The notes below the pieces were generated by a model. That model made no database searches. It saw only the letters and a list, made by a program, of their open reading frames with translations, and was not told the origin of the DNA. A DNA stretch of 64,000 nt from assembly GCF_000023025.1 (NCBI RefSeq), contig NC_012997.1, positions 4,027,125 to 4,091,124 on the forward strand, in the 5' to 3' direction. This DNA comes from Teredinibacter turnerae T7901 (GTDB lineage Bacteria > Pseudomonadota > Gammaproteobacteria > Pseudomonadales > Cellvibrionaceae). Every line of letters begins with the position of its first letter. Position 1 is the first letter of the stretch. Positions 52,495 through 62,290 of the stretch are shown here, one piece after another. The translations under genes were made by a program, and so were the position numbers.

Positions 52495-55215
52495 ATGAAA
52501 TTAAGGTTAAATTATTTCGCCCTGGCCTTCGGCGCATTGATGCTGACAGGTTGTGGCGGTTCTGGCCTCGCGGGCAGCTCGGACGATGTCGATCCGCTGA
52601 CGCCAGAGATTGAAGACGAGTTTGTACCGAGTGGTCCACAACCGTCAGAAAATGCCAAAGTGATTACCTCTAGCGATGGCAGCCTCTACGACGTAAGTGG
52701 TAAACCCATTCTGCTGCGCGGCGTTAACCTGCAGTACGCAGATAACCCGAGCAGCCGCCTTGCCGGTGTTGCCTCGATCCGCGACGTGGGTTCAAACGTC
52801 GTGCGTTTGATGCTGAGTACCAGCACATCGGCCGCCGAACTGGCCGCAGCGTTGGATTCAGCGGTCGCCAACGACTTGGTAGTTATGTTGTCGCTGGATA
52901 ACGCCGACACCATTGCCTGCCAGGACGACGCCGACTACCTGATCGATACCGCAACCCAGCTCTGGCTGACCGACTGGGTTAGCGTGCTGGCGCAGGATAA
53001 GTATCAGTCGCACCTGATGGTGAATATCGCCAACGAATGGGGACCGATGAATATCTTCAACGCCAACAGTATTGGCTACGACGAATACATCGATACCTAT
53101 AAAATCCTGGTTCGCCGCTTCCGCGACGCAGGCTTCAAATTTCCACTGGTAATCGACGCACCACACTGTGGACGTGACTTTAGCGCCTTCCTCGGCGGTC
53201 GCGGACGTGAACTGCTTGCCTCCGACACCCAGGAAAACATCGTTCTTGCAGCACACGCTTTCGGCAGCCGTTGGAATAGTCGTGATGAAATCAGCTACGC
53301 AGCGGGCCAGCTGGCGAAAGAAAAGCTGCCGTTTGTCATTTCTGAGTTCGGTGGTTCCGGCGTTTATGGCGACGGTTCAATTGATCACAAAGAACTGATG
53401 AACGTCGCACAGGGCGAAACCGCTCTGGCGGTCGATCTGCCCTGGTTTGGCACGGACGATACCGTGACCTACGGCCACACTTTCGACTCTCCACTCGACT
53501 TCTCGCAGGGCTCGGGTATGGATTTCGAAATCTATGTACCTGCCAACTACCAGGCTGACGGCAAGCTGATGCTGCAAGCTGTGCTGATCGACAGCAATGG
53601 TAAAAAAGCAACACGCATATTTGGCACTGCGGCGCAATTGATTCCAGAAACCTGGACGGAAGTGAACGTACAGATCGCAGGCACGGAAGATCTGCACAGT
53701 ATCGAAGATGGTTTTATGCTGGACAGCGTGCTGAAAGTTGGCTTCCAGGTGTCTGCAAACGGCAAATCACCTGAAGTCGTAGGCGCAATTCAGTTTGATA
53801 ACCTGAAAGTGGGCCTTGCTGATGGCGGCAACAGCGACGCGATCTATAGCGCCAATTTTGACTCGGGGCTTAGTGGCTGGGGTTACAACTATGGCGCCGG
53901 AAGCAGCGCAAGTGTCAGTCTACAAGACGGTGCCCTCGCGCTACTGGCGCCATGGAGCGCAAGCAGCACAAGCACTCAAATTGGCTATCCGGGTATAGTG
54001 AATAACTCACCGGCAGTTGACCTTACGCAACCAATGACACTCTCCGTGGATGTGTTCATTCCAGAAGAATACGCAGCCGAAACAGGCATGAATATGCAGT
54101 TCTTCTTTAATGGTTACGGCTGGAACGGATACGCGGGCGTGGGTTACACCACAATTTCAGCATTCACCCCCGGTGAATGGAATACGCTCTCAGTACAAGT
54201 TACCAGCCTGGCAAACGATTCCGGATCAATCTCCGGTGGGTTTCCAGTCGATCAACCGCCACAGCAGGTGGGTATCGAAGTTGGTGGAATCACGTCTGCC
54301 AAAACTCAACCGTTACTGTTCGATAATTTCAGCATCGTGCCGCCGCCCGAAGCGCAGGTTGTGACCCTGTACGAGTCCAACTTCGAGTACAACGATGGCT
54401 GGAATTACAGCTTCGGCTTAGGCGACGCAAGCTCTGTAACAGTGACTGATGGTGCGCTGGCCGTACTGCCACCCTGGGAAAACTACGATCCGGCAGTGCA
54501 GAACAACCGCCAGATTGCGCTTGCTTACACGTCTGCTGCGAGTCTTCGTCCGAGCATCGACTTCTCACAAACGATGACCTTGAGAATGGACATATTTGTG
54601 CCTGAGAGCTATCGCGACACAGGCATGAATGTCCAGTTCTGGTTTGGTGCCAATGACTACAGTGGCTTTGCGGCTATCGGCTTCCGCTCAGCAGCCAACG
54701 GCCTGCTTTTCGGGGAATGGCAAACCATGGAGGTCACTTTTGACAGCGTCACTAATCCACCGTTTGGCTATATCAGTGAAGGGTTCATTACTGATCGACC
54801 ACCACGTCAGGTTGGTGTGCAGATCACTGACGTGAAAACGCCGCAGTCGGAGCCGATTCTTATCGATAACTTCACTCTTGAACGTGTCGGTGGGCCTGCG
54901 GTGCCGTCGAATGTTGTATTGGATATTCCATTCTCAACACAGGCAGAAGTCGACGCCTTCCAGGTGCTCGATTTCGGTGGCAGCAGCTTTACCGAGTCTG
55001 TACTGAACGATGCCAAGTCTCTGGGCTATGCCCTGGATCCATTTGGCTGGATTGCCTGGTCCTGGATCGGCAGTACTGAAGGTGAAGGCGATACTGTGGG
55101 TATTCTTGACCTCAGTACCGAAGTTGATTCTGCGACATCACTTACCGGTCGCGGCGAAGAAATCATCTACGGCGATGACGGTATCGCCAACACCGGCGAC
55201 GACGTCAGCTTCTAA
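52495..55215 (+). CDS. Cell-surface GH5-type glycosidase lipoprotein with three inserted beta-sandwich modules
   Basis: A 906-residue lipoprotein (FGALMLTGC, lipidated C20). Residues about 55-300 read as a GH5 barrel up to strand 7: NIANEWGP (acid/base E181), LAAHAFG (H254) and FVISEFGG (nucleophile E284). Strand 8, FGWIAWSWIGS (W857), appears only at 850-860. Between them lie three related sandwich modules (about 310-440, 450-615, 625-797); the last two share blocks such as GMNMQFFF/GMNVQFWF and RPPRQVGVQI/QPPQQVGIEV. GWxAWSW is typical of mannanase-like GH5 subfamilies, so a mannan or glucan substrate is likely but unproven. It follows the TonB receptor. Confidence 0.82.
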   Translation: MKLRLNYFALAFGALMLTGCGGSGLAGSSDDVDPLTPEIEDEFVPSGPQPSENAKVITSSDGSLYDVSGKPILLRGVNLQYADNPSSRLAGVASIRDVGSNVVRLMLSTSTSAAELAAALDSAVANDLVVMLSLDNADTIACQDDADYLIDTATQLWLTDWVSVLAQDKYQSHLMVNIANEWGPMNIFNANSIGYDEYIDTYKILVRRFRDAGFKFPLVIDAPHCGRDFSAFLGGRGRELLASDTQENIVLAAHAFGSRWNSRDEISYAAGQLAKEKLPFVISEFGGSGVYGDGSIDHKELMNVAQGETALAVDLPWFGTDDTVTYGHTFDSPLDFSQGSGMDFEIYVPANYQADGKLMLQAVLIDSNGKKATRIFGTAAQLIPETWTEVNVQIAGTEDLHSIEDGFMLDSVLKVGFQVSANGKSPEVVGAIQFDNLKVGLADGGNSDAIYSANFDSGLSGWGYNYGAGSSASVSLQDGALALLAPWSASSTSTQIGYPGIVNNSPAVDLTQPMTLSVDVFIPEEYAAETGMNMQFFFNGYGWNGYAGVGYTTISAFTPGEWNTLSVQVTSLANDSGSISGGFPVDQPPQQVGIEVGGITSAKTQPLLFDNFSIVPPPEAQVVTLYESNFEYNDGWNYSFGLGDASSVTVTDGALAVLPPWENYDPAVQNNRQIALAYTSAASLRPSIDFSQTMTLRMDIFVPESYRDTGMNVQFWFGANDYSGFAAIGFRSAANGLLFGEWQTMEVTFDSVTNPPFGYISEGFITDRPPRQVGVQITDVKTPQSEPILIDNFTLERVGGPAVPSNVVLDIPFSTQAEVDAFQVLDFGGSSFTESVLNDAKSLGYALDPFGWIAWSWIGSTEGEGDTVGILDLSTEVDSATSLTGRGEEIIYGDDGIANTGDDVSF

Positions 55216-55240
55216 TCGCAGCTAAATCGTTAGTCTCCCC

Positions 55241-55270
55241 AAAACCGCAGCCCATGGCTGCGGTTTTTTT
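55241..55270 (+). terminator. Terminator after the glycosidase gene
   Basis: A 10-bp stem AAAACCGCAG/CTGCGGTTTT with a 7-nt loop and a T run, 25 nt past the stop. Confidence 0.92.
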
Positions 55271-55276
55271 GTTTTA

Positions 55277-56203
55277 ATGACGCCCTTCCTGAGCATTCAA
55301 CTGAGTTTTTTCATGTCACGATTTTTTCTGCCGCTAAACACCGGCTTCGGTGCGCTCTACCTGTCTGTTTTTTTGTTGAGTGTGAACGGTCTGTTTGCGC
55401 GCTCAATCGAACTGGATTCCACATCAATCACCCAGCTGCGCAGCGTTATCGCCGGTGGTGCAATAATCGCTCTCTGCCTGCTTCAAAAGCGCTCGCTGTT
55501 GGTCGCCCCCCGATCCCTGCTGGTGGTTTATTTCCTGGGTGTTTTACTGGGCCTACATTGGGTGACGTATTTCCAGGCCATGCAGAGCTCATCCGTAGCC
55601 GTGGGAATTCTCGCACTGTTTACCCACCCGGTATTTACGGTGCTTCTGGAACCGATATTCCAAGGCCGCCGCCCCGAGGGAAAAGACCTGCTTGCGGCAC
55701 TCGTCGTCGCCGGAGGCATTACCGTCATGGTGTCAGCACAATTGGGCGGTAGCGACCAGCTCAGTGCCGAGCAGATACGCACCGGCGTATTCTGGGGCGT
55801 GGGCTCGGCGTTGCTGTTCGCGTTCCGCAACACCGCCCAAAAATACTGGTTGCACCATGTCCCCAGCACCAGTTTGATGTTTCACCAGGTGTTGGTTGTC
55901 GCCCTCATGCTGGCTGCGTTCACCGACTGGTCGGCCGTATCGGGTATGGCACCCATCAATTGGCTGTTACTGCTTCTTTTGGGAAGTTTTTGTACTGCGG
56001 GAGCGCACACATTTGTCAGTGTCGCCCTTAAACACCTGCCCGCAAAAACCGTGGCCTTAATCAGCTGCCTGCAGCCGGTTTTAGCTGCATTGTTTGCGTG
56101 GCTGATTTTGTCAGAAAAGCCGGCGATCCAGGTGTTGCTCGGGGGCGCAATCATTGTCGCTGTCGCCGCATTCGAATCCCGTACCCAACACAAAAGCGAG
56201 TGA
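55277..56203 (+). CDS. EamA/DMT family transporter
   Basis: A 308-residue permease with about ten membrane helices and two EamA halves (GALYLSVFLLSVNGLFARSI ... and GVFWGVGSALLFAFRNTAQKYW ...). Such proteins move metabolites or amino acids out of the cell. The first ATG is almost on the preceding terminator, so 55313 (MSRFF) is an alternative start. The substrate is unknown. Confidence 0.88.
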   Translation: MTPFLSIQLSFFMSRFFLPLNTGFGALYLSVFLLSVNGLFARSIELDSTSITQLRSVIAGGAIIALCLLQKRSLLVAPRSLLVVYFLGVLLGLHWVTYFQAMQSSSVAVGILALFTHPVFTVLLEPIFQGRRPEGKDLLAALVVAGGITVMVSAQLGGSDQLSAEQIRTGVFWGVGSALLFAFRNTAQKYWLHHVPSTSLMFHQVLVVALMLAAFTDWSAVSGMAPINWLLLLLLGSFCTAGAHTFVSVALKHLPAKTVALISCLQPVLAALFAWLILSEKPAIQVLLGGAIIVAVAAFESRTQHKSE

Positions 56204-56239
56204 CATCAACCACAACTTTCTTATCGTTAGTCCGCAGCT

Positions 56240-56284
56240 GACTAGCCCGTACCCGACTAGTGCATACCCGACTTGCGCGTACTT
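56240..56284. repeat. Three tandem 15-bp units after the DMT gene
   Basis: GACTAGCCCGTACCC, GACTAGTGCATACCC and GACTTGCGCGTACTT follow each other directly. The rest of 56204-56663 shows no credible gene; an 80-codon minus-strand ORF at 56400 has no supporting signal. Confidence 0.8.
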
Positions 56285-56663
56285 AACACGGCCTTTGCCC
56301 GCAAAAAAATACCGAAAAACCTGGTTTCCCAAGTGCGACGCGAAAAATATTTAGTGCTTTTATTTTTTAACACGCGCTTTTCATAGACTGATTAGGCGGC
56401 TAAACCCGCTTAATCAAAATATAAACTGTCAAAATAATTTCTCTCACGCCACAACCCAAAACGGCGCCTGATTCCCGCGTAGAATCTGTGTCTATACTCA
56501 GCCAAACTGCGGAACAAACCTGCTTGTATTTCATAAAGTCGCTCCATTCCCATCTGACAGTAGAGCTAACCCTTTCACTGCGCAACGGCATCGAGTTACC
56601 GGAAATATGACGCCGCCGAAAGGCTAACCGCCTCGCAAACATCCTGAGCAGGAGTGCCTGACT

Positions 56664-57869
56664 ATGGGAATCACAGTATTAGTTGTGGACGACTCTCTCA
56701 CCATCTGTCAGTTGCTCTGCGCGCAACTCGCAGAGCTTGGTGTCGGAACCGTCGATCAGTGCCATAGCGGGGAGGAAGCCCTCGCGATGATCGTCGCGCA
56801 TCCCGATAAATACGACTGCGTTTTCCTCGACCTGCATCTGGGAGGCATGGACGGTCTAGAGCTGATGCACCAGCTCCACAATAACCATTTCAGTGGCGGT
56901 ATCGTGGTGATTTCCGGCCTGGATAGAAAAATTATCGATTTCACCCTGGAGGTTGTCAGCAACTACAATCTACGCGTGCTCGGCTCAGTTCCGAAACCCT
57001 TCGATCGGGCACTATTGAGTTTTATGGTAAGACGCATAAGCAGTTATTATCCGGTACACCGCCGCAGCGACAAATTGTTGCCACAACAGGTAGTTGTAGA
57101 CGCTATTCAGAATAAGCAAGTACTCGCCTACTTTCAGCCGAAAATCAGTAGCGTCGATAACAGTTTGATAGGAATTGAATGCCTGACCCGGTTACAACCC
57201 CCGCAGGGAGTGGTGTCGCCAGCCAGTTTTATTTCCGTGGCAGAGAATTACAAACTTATCGACAGTCTGACGGCAGCAACACTCAATGTAGCTCTGCCAG
57301 CGTATCGCGAGTTTTGCGCGCAAATCGGCCGCGAAGTAAAACTCGCAATCAATATTTCTCCACTGCAGCTCTACGAGACAAACTTGCATGCAACACTCCA
57401 TGAGCTACTGCAAGAACACTATATCGCGGTGGAGAATATTGTCCTGGAAATCACCGAAAATCACGCATTGAGAGACGACCGCCAGTTAAAGAATCTAAAC
57501 CGCCTGCGTATCCACGGATACGAATTATCGCTGGATGACTATGGTGCGGGCTATACGAGCTTACGGCAGATTGAAAAACTTCCGTTTAACGAGATTAAAT
57601 TGGACGCGCAGCTTGTTAACGGCATCCATAACGACAAAGTGCTGCAGACAATCGTGCGCTCGATAAGAAGCATCACTCACCAACTCAAGCTGACACTTGT
57701 GGCCGAAGGCGTTGCGGATTCACGCGACCTTTTACATATGAACGACATCGGCGTCGACGCCTATCAGGGTTATTTGTTTTGCCGTCCCAAACCCGCAAAT
57801 GAATTGGTACGCTGGCACAAGGCCTGGCAGAAGTCAGTGGCGAACATCAACCAGTTCAGCGCTTCCTGA
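56664..57869 (+). CDS. REC-EAL response regulator, c-di-GMP phosphodiesterase
   Basis: A 401-residue regulator. The receiver (1-125) has acidic pair D9/D10 and acceptor D56 (CVFLDLHLGG). The EAL domain (about 145-390) reads YFQPKIS, ECL in place of EAL, NISPLQL, EITENHAL, LDDYGAGYTSL, EIKLDAQLV and VAEGVAD. Most metal and catalytic residues are kept, so it probably degrades c-di-GMP when phosphorylated. Its 3' end overlaps the HD-GYP gene tail-to-tail by 14 bp. Confidence 0.92.
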   Translation: MGITVLVVDDSLTICQLLCAQLAELGVGTVDQCHSGEEALAMIVAHPDKYDCVFLDLHLGGMDGLELMHQLHNNHFSGGIVVISGLDRKIIDFTLEVVSNYNLRVLGSVPKPFDRALLSFMVRRISSYYPVHRRSDKLLPQQVVVDAIQNKQVLAYFQPKISSVDNSLIGIECLTRLQPPQGVVSPASFISVAENYKLIDSLTAATLNVALPAYREFCAQIGREVKLAINISPLQLYETNLHATLHELLQEHYIAVENIVLEITENHALRDDRQLKNLNRLRIHGYELSLDDYGAGYTSLRQIEKLPFNEIKLDAQLVNGIHNDKVLQTIVRSIRSITHQLKLTLVAEGVADSRDLLHMNDIGVDAYQGYLFCRPKPANELVRWHKAWQKSVANINQFSAS

Positions 57870-59298
57870 GTTGGCGCACCTGCGCCAGCCAGAGTGATTC
57901 CAATTCAGGGGGCAATTCTGGCTCCTTGGTCCCGGTGAAGCCCAACAGCGACTGATGCATGCTTTGAGACGGCTCAGCCGGCGTTGGTGCAACCAGCGGT
58001 ATGGTTTTATTGGGCGCCCATATCGCCGTCAACTTCGTTCTTTCCTTTTCCTCAATTTCGCTAAACCTGCGCAACTGCAAGGTAAATCGGCGTATGTGGT
58101 AAAGAATTTCCTGCATCATGAGAAAAACATCTTCAACTTCTTTGTAGGCGTGAACGAGCTGCTCTTTCTCAACCTGATCAAGCCAGCGGATGTAGCCGTC
58201 ATTGATCAACCCGGATTGCTTCATCGCCATTGCAATGTGTTCCAGCAGGTTGTGAAGTGCGAAGAAACGCGCGTTGGCAATCGCTAACTGATTTTGCTCA
58301 AGGAATACATCTGCCTGAGCAACGAATTGTTTGATGTAGAAGTGTCTGGCTCTAACCTGGCCAATCAGTATTGGCATCAGGTTCTCTGGCACGCTGCAGG
58401 ATTGCGAAGCCATGCCCTCGCGCAACAGTAATATGAGCTCAGCGGCGGGCTGCCCTGGTTTGCACAGGTGATTCATTTGCACTATGGGTGTGACGTCTGC
58501 CAACGTCCGTGCTCGCGGCCGAAAATACTTGGTATACACCGCGTGCAGGCTATCCAGAAGCTGCAGGTAGCGGCCTAGAGGCGCAAGTTGCTTGGCCAGC
58601 TTACCCTGTGGAAACCCCGTACCATCCAGTTCTTCGTGATGCTCTTTTACTGCGCGCACGACTGGCGCAGATACCTCATCAAACCAAGTGATAACTTCTG
58701 CACCAACTTCTGGATGTTGGATGAAGGCTCGCCACAAGTCCGAGTCGCTGTTGTGCCCCTCGATGAGCACCTGAGGGTCCAGGTATAGCAAGCCTAAATC
58801 GTGCACTAAACCAGCGACGAAGCCATCATACAACTCAGCTTCATCTCCCAGCCTCGCCAACAAAGCCACCATGAACCAGGCGCCGAACAACGCCCGTTCA
58901 AATATTCTCGGAGCACTCAGGTGCAATATCCAGAGGTGCTGCGCCAGTTGTCGGTCGGCGCACACCCTCTCGCAAAATTTCGCCAGCAATGGCGCGTGAT
59001 ACCGTTTTTCGTATAACTCCTGCAATACCGGGTCATCGTAAAAAAACGACCGCAACGCACTGAAAAGCGATTCACCGTCGAAGCTGCCTTCAACGTTTAC
59101 CCATTCACTTAACAGCTGATCGGGAAAGTACTGCTTTAGCTGTGCAGCCATACCGTCATCAAATTCGGTTCCCGCACTGAAGAGTAGTTCGCCATCTTTC
59201 CCCGCTAGATCGGTTGTCAGGGTTACCGGGTGAAATGGTTTCCAGGCGAGCAGGTGCTTTGCGTAATGGTTAACCTGTGGAAGTCTTACATCCATCAT
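57856..59298 (-). CDS. HD-GYP-type phosphohydrolase
   Basis: A protein of about 480 residues. The central HD-GYP domain has the HD pair in GLVHDLGLLYLDP and the signature EHHEELDGTGFPQG (GYP is GFP here). The N-terminal part (about 1-150) and the long helical C-terminal part (about 300-480, with FYIKQFVAQADVFLEQNQLA) are not recognised. HD-GYP proteins hydrolyse c-di-GMP, so two turnover enzymes share this locus. The frame opens at a GTG at 59328; ATGs at 59298 and 59295 are alternatives and no clear ribosome site decides. Confidence 0.85.
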   Translation of the reverse strand: MMDVRLPQVNHYAKHLLAWKPFHPVTLTTDLAGKDGELLFSAGTEFDDGMAAQLKQYFPDQLLSEWVNVEGSFDGESLFSALRSFFYDDPVLQELYEKRYHAPLLAKFCERVCADRQLAQHLWILHLSAPRIFERALFGAWFMVALLARLGDEAELYDGFVAGLVHDLGLLYLDPQVLIEGHNSDSDLWRAFIQHPEVGAEVITWFDEVSAPVVRAVKEHHEELDGTGFPQGKLAKQLAPLGRYLQLLDSLHAVYTKYFRPRARTLADVTPIVQMNHLCKPGQPAAELILLLREGMASQSCSVPENLMPILIGQVRARHFYIKQFVAQADVFLEQNQLAIANARFFALHNLLEHIAMAMKQSGLINDGYIRWLDQVEKEQLVHAYKEVEDVFLMMQEILYHIRRFTLQLRRFSEIEEKERTKLTAIWAPNKTIPLVAPTPAEPSQSMHQSLLGFTGTKEPELPPELESLWLAQVRQLRKR

Positions 59299-59559
59299 AA
59301 TCGTGATAACAGTAGTCTTAGGCGCCACTAATAAAAATAGTACGACAACGATCGCAACAACAGAGGGCGCGAGCCGCCGGAGATCTTAAAAAGTATAGTC
59401 GCAGACCTGGATTACGCTGCCAGAGCCGTTCTAAGAATTGAATGCTCCGCCATCACCCGATCCAGGGGGACGGCGGAAACACAAGTGAAGTGTTTCGAGC
59501 TGGGTAAATACAGAATTTTCAGATAGAAGAATTGAACACTGCCAGGCGGCAAAGTTACG

Positions 59560-60159
59560 CTATTCGGAATCCCCTTCGAGCAGATGTCCTAACTTGCCGC
59601 GCTTTGTCTCCAGGTAGTGACTGTTGTGGGGATTACGACCTGTTTCATGGGGGAGCCGCTCGGCAATATCAATTCCCAACCCTATGAGAGCATCGATTTT
59701 ACGCGGATTATTGGTCATGAGTTTAACCCGACTAATCCCCATCTTTTCGAACATCGGCTTAAGCATTGAATAGTCGCGCATGTCCGCGCCGAAACCAAGG
59801 GCCTCATTCGCCTCTACAGTATCGGCACCTTTATCCTGTAGGTGGTAGGCCCGGATCTTATTAACTAAGCCGATCCCACGCCCTTCCTGGCGCAAATAAA
59901 AAATAGCGCCGCGGCCTTCAATGGATATCCGATGCATCGCTGCTTGCAGTTGAGCCCCACAATCACAACGCAAAGAAAAGAGCGCGTCACCGGTGAGACA
60001 TTCAGAGTGGATGCGCACCAACACTGGCTCATCCCCAGCCAAATCGCCCATCGATAATACCAAATGCTCTTTATCCGTTTCGCTGTCGGTGAACCCGTGC
60101 ATTTCGAACATACCCCACGCCGTGGGAAGTTTCGAAGACTCTACATACTCTATTGCCAC
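59560..60159 (-). CDS. ribA: GTP cyclohydrolase II
   Basis: A 199-residue RibA, first step of riboflavin synthesis from GTP. The zinc cysteines are in [20 protein letters not shown], and the catalytic block [18 protein letters not shown] and MTNNPRKI are intact. Complete and standard. It supplies the GTP branch; the ribB domain at the right edge supplies the other branch. Confidence 0.95.
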   Translation of the reverse strand: MAIEYVESSKLPTAWGMFEMHGFTDSETDKEHLVLSMGDLAGDEPVLVRIHSECLTGDALFSLRCDCGAQLQAAMHRISIEGRGAIFYLRQEGRGIGLVNKIRAYHLQDKGADTVEANEALGFGADMRDYSMLKPMFEKMGISRVKLMTNNPRKIDALIGLGIDIAERLPHETGRNPHNSHYLETKRGKLGHLLEGDSE

Positions 60160-60181
60160 TCAATAACCTCATATAAACACG

Positions 60182-60838
60182 TCACTGACGCGCAGTAAGC
60201 ACAAGTACACCCTGCTCCACTTTCATATCTACACGTCGTAAAAAACTGTTGCCCAGTAACACTTCTCGCGGCGAATTCCCCTCAATAATCGATGCCTCGA
60301 CACCGTTAAGCGTAATCATGCCAAGCGAGACACTGGCTAATGTCACTCTGTACGCTTGCTTGTTTCCGCCAGCGGTCGAAACCCAGCCGCGCGAACCACT
60401 TTTGTAATCAATACCCAGGCGCCGAGCTTCTACCGAGCTCATTGCCACAGAGCTTGCGCCTGTATCCACCATAAATTGCGTGGATCGCCCGTTAATACGT
60501 CCCTGGGACCAATAATGCCCATGACGACCGCTGGGAAGTCGGACTTCCGTTATCTCCGGTGGCTTGTAGGTGCCGCCCACTCTTCGCGACAGAGTTAATC
60601 GCTGCCGCTCGCCGCCTATTTCAACGTCCGCATATTTACTGTTGGACGTAATCAGCTTAACGCCCTCAGGGCTCGTTTTACCCGCTTTGAGCAGACGCTG
60701 CTGGCCGTCAATCACCAGTAAAGCACTGCCGTTAAACAGCCCCTTAACTTCAATTTGTTGAGCGCGGGCGGAAAAACTCATCGTCGCGACCAGCACCCAC
60801 AGCATCGTACAAATCCGTTTTGTCACACCAAGCTCCAT
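60182..60838 (-). CDS. Exported retropepsin-like aspartic protease
   Basis: A 218-residue exported protein with a signal peptide (CTMLWVLVATMSFSARAQ) and a single retropepsin-like domain: QFMVDTGASSVAMSS carries the catalytic DTG. This is the TIGR02281 clan AA family. Such proteases dimerise; substrates are unknown. It lies 8 nt past the pgpA stop codon and probably belongs to that operon. Confidence 0.85.
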   Translation of the reverse strand: MELGVTKRICTMLWVLVATMSFSARAQQIEVKGLFNGSALLVIDGQQRLLKAGKTSPEGVKLITSNSKYADVEIGGERQRLTLSRRVGGTYKPPEITEVRLPSGRHGHYWSQGRINGRSTQFMVDTGASSVAMSSVEARRLGIDYKSGSRGWVSTAGGNKQAYRVTLASVSLGMITLNGVEASIIEGNSPREVLLGNSFLRRVDMKVEQGVLVLTARQ

Positions 60839-60846
60839 AAATACTC

Positions 60847-61329
60847 TTAAAGAATGCTGAAGTATATCAGCGTTTGCATGGTTCCCAGGGCTGCCAAACC
60901 TGCGAGTAAATCGTCAAACATAATGCCAAAACCACCGTGAACCTTGCGGTCGGCCACGCAGATAGGCCAGGGTTTTACCATATCGAAAAATCGGAATATC
61001 ACGAACCCTGCCACCACCGCAGGCCAGGTAAGCGGCACAGCTAAAAATGTTATCCACACTCCGACAAACTCGTCCCAGACTATACCTTTGTGGTCGTGTA
61101 CACCCAGTTGGCGCGAGCTGTAATCGCACAGATACACCCCGAGTATTGCCGCCAGAGTAATAACGATGAGCGTGATCGGCAGTGGCAGCAGGGCCAACAA
61201 CCAAATTGCCGGCAAACCAACCAAAGTGCCCATGGTGCCCGGTACAACCGGAGAAAGCCCGGAACCGAACCCAAACGCCAACAGCATTCGAGGTTCGCGC
61301 AACAATTGCTGCAACGTTGGATCAGCCAA
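60847..61329 (-). CDS. pgpA: Phosphatidylglycerophosphatase A
   Basis: A protein of about 160 residues with PgpA motifs GFGSGLSPVVPGTMGTLVGLP, DYSSRQLGVHDHKGIVWDEFVGVWI and FRFFDMVKPWPI. It dephosphorylates phosphatidylglycerol phosphate. The frame extends to 61413, overlapping thiL by 92 bp; a TTG at 61329 gives normal family length and an 8-nt overlap with the thiL stop, so it is preferred, with the ATG at 61287 as another option. Confidence 0.9.
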   Translation of the reverse strand: MADPTLQQLLREPRMLLAFGFGSGLSPVVPGTMGTLVGLPAIWLLALLPLPITLIVITLAAILGVYLCDYSSRQLGVHDHKGIVWDEFVGVWITFLAVPLTWPAVVAGFVIFRFFDMVKPWPICVADRKVHGGFGIMFDDLLAGLAALGTMQTLIYFSIL

Positions 61330-62269
61330 AATGTTGATAACCTGTTTTTGATATTGGGTAGTCAGCGCCGTTAAGCTGGCAGCGAACACCGCTACCCGCA
61401 ACAACGTCACCAATTCGAAACGCAGTCAATTCAAGCTCTTCGAGAGCGGATTGACGCGCTGCTGGCACTGTGAAACACAACTGATAGTCATCGCCACCAG
61501 CGAGTGCCGCCTGGTACCTGGCTGTAGTATCCAACCGGTTAACGGCGGCGGAAAACGGCAGACGTTCCAGATAAACCAAACCGGCGACACCACTCGATGA
61601 ACAAATGTGGCCCAGGTCCTGAACCAACCCATCCGATACATCAATCGCCGCATTGGCAATACCGCGCAATGCGTGTCCCCAGCCAAAACAGGGTTCGGGC
61701 TGGAAGTATCTTTCGCGCAAATAGGCACTCTCTGAAGGTGTTGTCTCGAGCTCGCCACGCACAAGTGCCAGCGCTGCTGCGCCGTCACCCAGAGGACCAG
61801 AAACGTAAATGCCGTCACCCACTTGCGCGCCTTTGCGCCGCAATGCCTGCCCCACTGGAACCGTGCCCATCACCTGCACACTGATTGCGAGTGGCCCACG
61901 CGTGGTGTCACCGCCCACAAGTGAGCAGCCATAAGCCTTGGTGCGAGAGAACAGGCCTGCGCTAAACCCGGCGAGCCACGCTTCATCAAAGGCTGGCAAG
62001 GTGAGGCACAGGGTAATCCAACGCGGTTGGGCGCCCATCGCCGCCAAATCACTGAGCGAGACACAAAGCGCGCGCTCTGCGACCAGGTACGGCTCAGCAT
62101 CCGCCGGAAAATGTACATCGGCTACCAGCGTATCAACCGAGACAGCCAGCTGTTCTGAAGGGGGAATTTCGAGAAGTGCGCAGTCGTCACCGATCCCCAG
62201 GGCTACACCCGGGGCATCCTGAGCGCGGGCGAAATAGTCGCGAATAAGGTCGAACTCGCCGAGAGACAT
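61322..62269 (-). CDS. thiL: Thiamine-monophosphate kinase
   Basis: A 315-residue ThiL: GIGDDCALLEIP at the N-terminus, SVDTLVADVHFP, LVGGDTTRGPLAISVQVMG and the late ALAGGDDYQLCFTVP block. It phosphorylates thiamine monophosphate to the diphosphate coenzyme. It follows nusB with a 21-nt gap and overlaps pgpA. Confidence 0.94.
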   Translation of the reverse strand: MSLGEFDLIRDYFARAQDAPGVALGIGDDCALLEIPPSEQLAVSVDTLVADVHFPADAEPYLVAERALCVSLSDLAAMGAQPRWITLCLTLPAFDEAWLAGFSAGLFSRTKAYGCSLVGGDTTRGPLAISVQVMGTVPVGQALRRKGAQVGDGIYVSGPLGDGAAALALVRGELETTPSESAYLRERYFQPEPCFGWGHALRGIANAAIDVSDGLVQDLGHICSSSGVAGLVYLERLPFSAAVNRLDTTARYQAALAGGDDYQLCFTVPAARQSALEELELTAFRIGDVVAGSGVRCQLNGADYPISKTGYQHFG

Positions 62270-62290
62270 GAGGCGTCAGTACAACTCAAA

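Noticed and set aside
56160-56185. tRNA T-loop-like TTCGAATCC
   Set aside because: It lies inside the DMT transporter frame and no cloverleaf can be folded around it.
56400-56642. 80-codon minus-strand ORF before the REC-EAL gene
   Set aside because: No ribosome site or recognisable feature; ends inside a hydrophobic stretch by chance.
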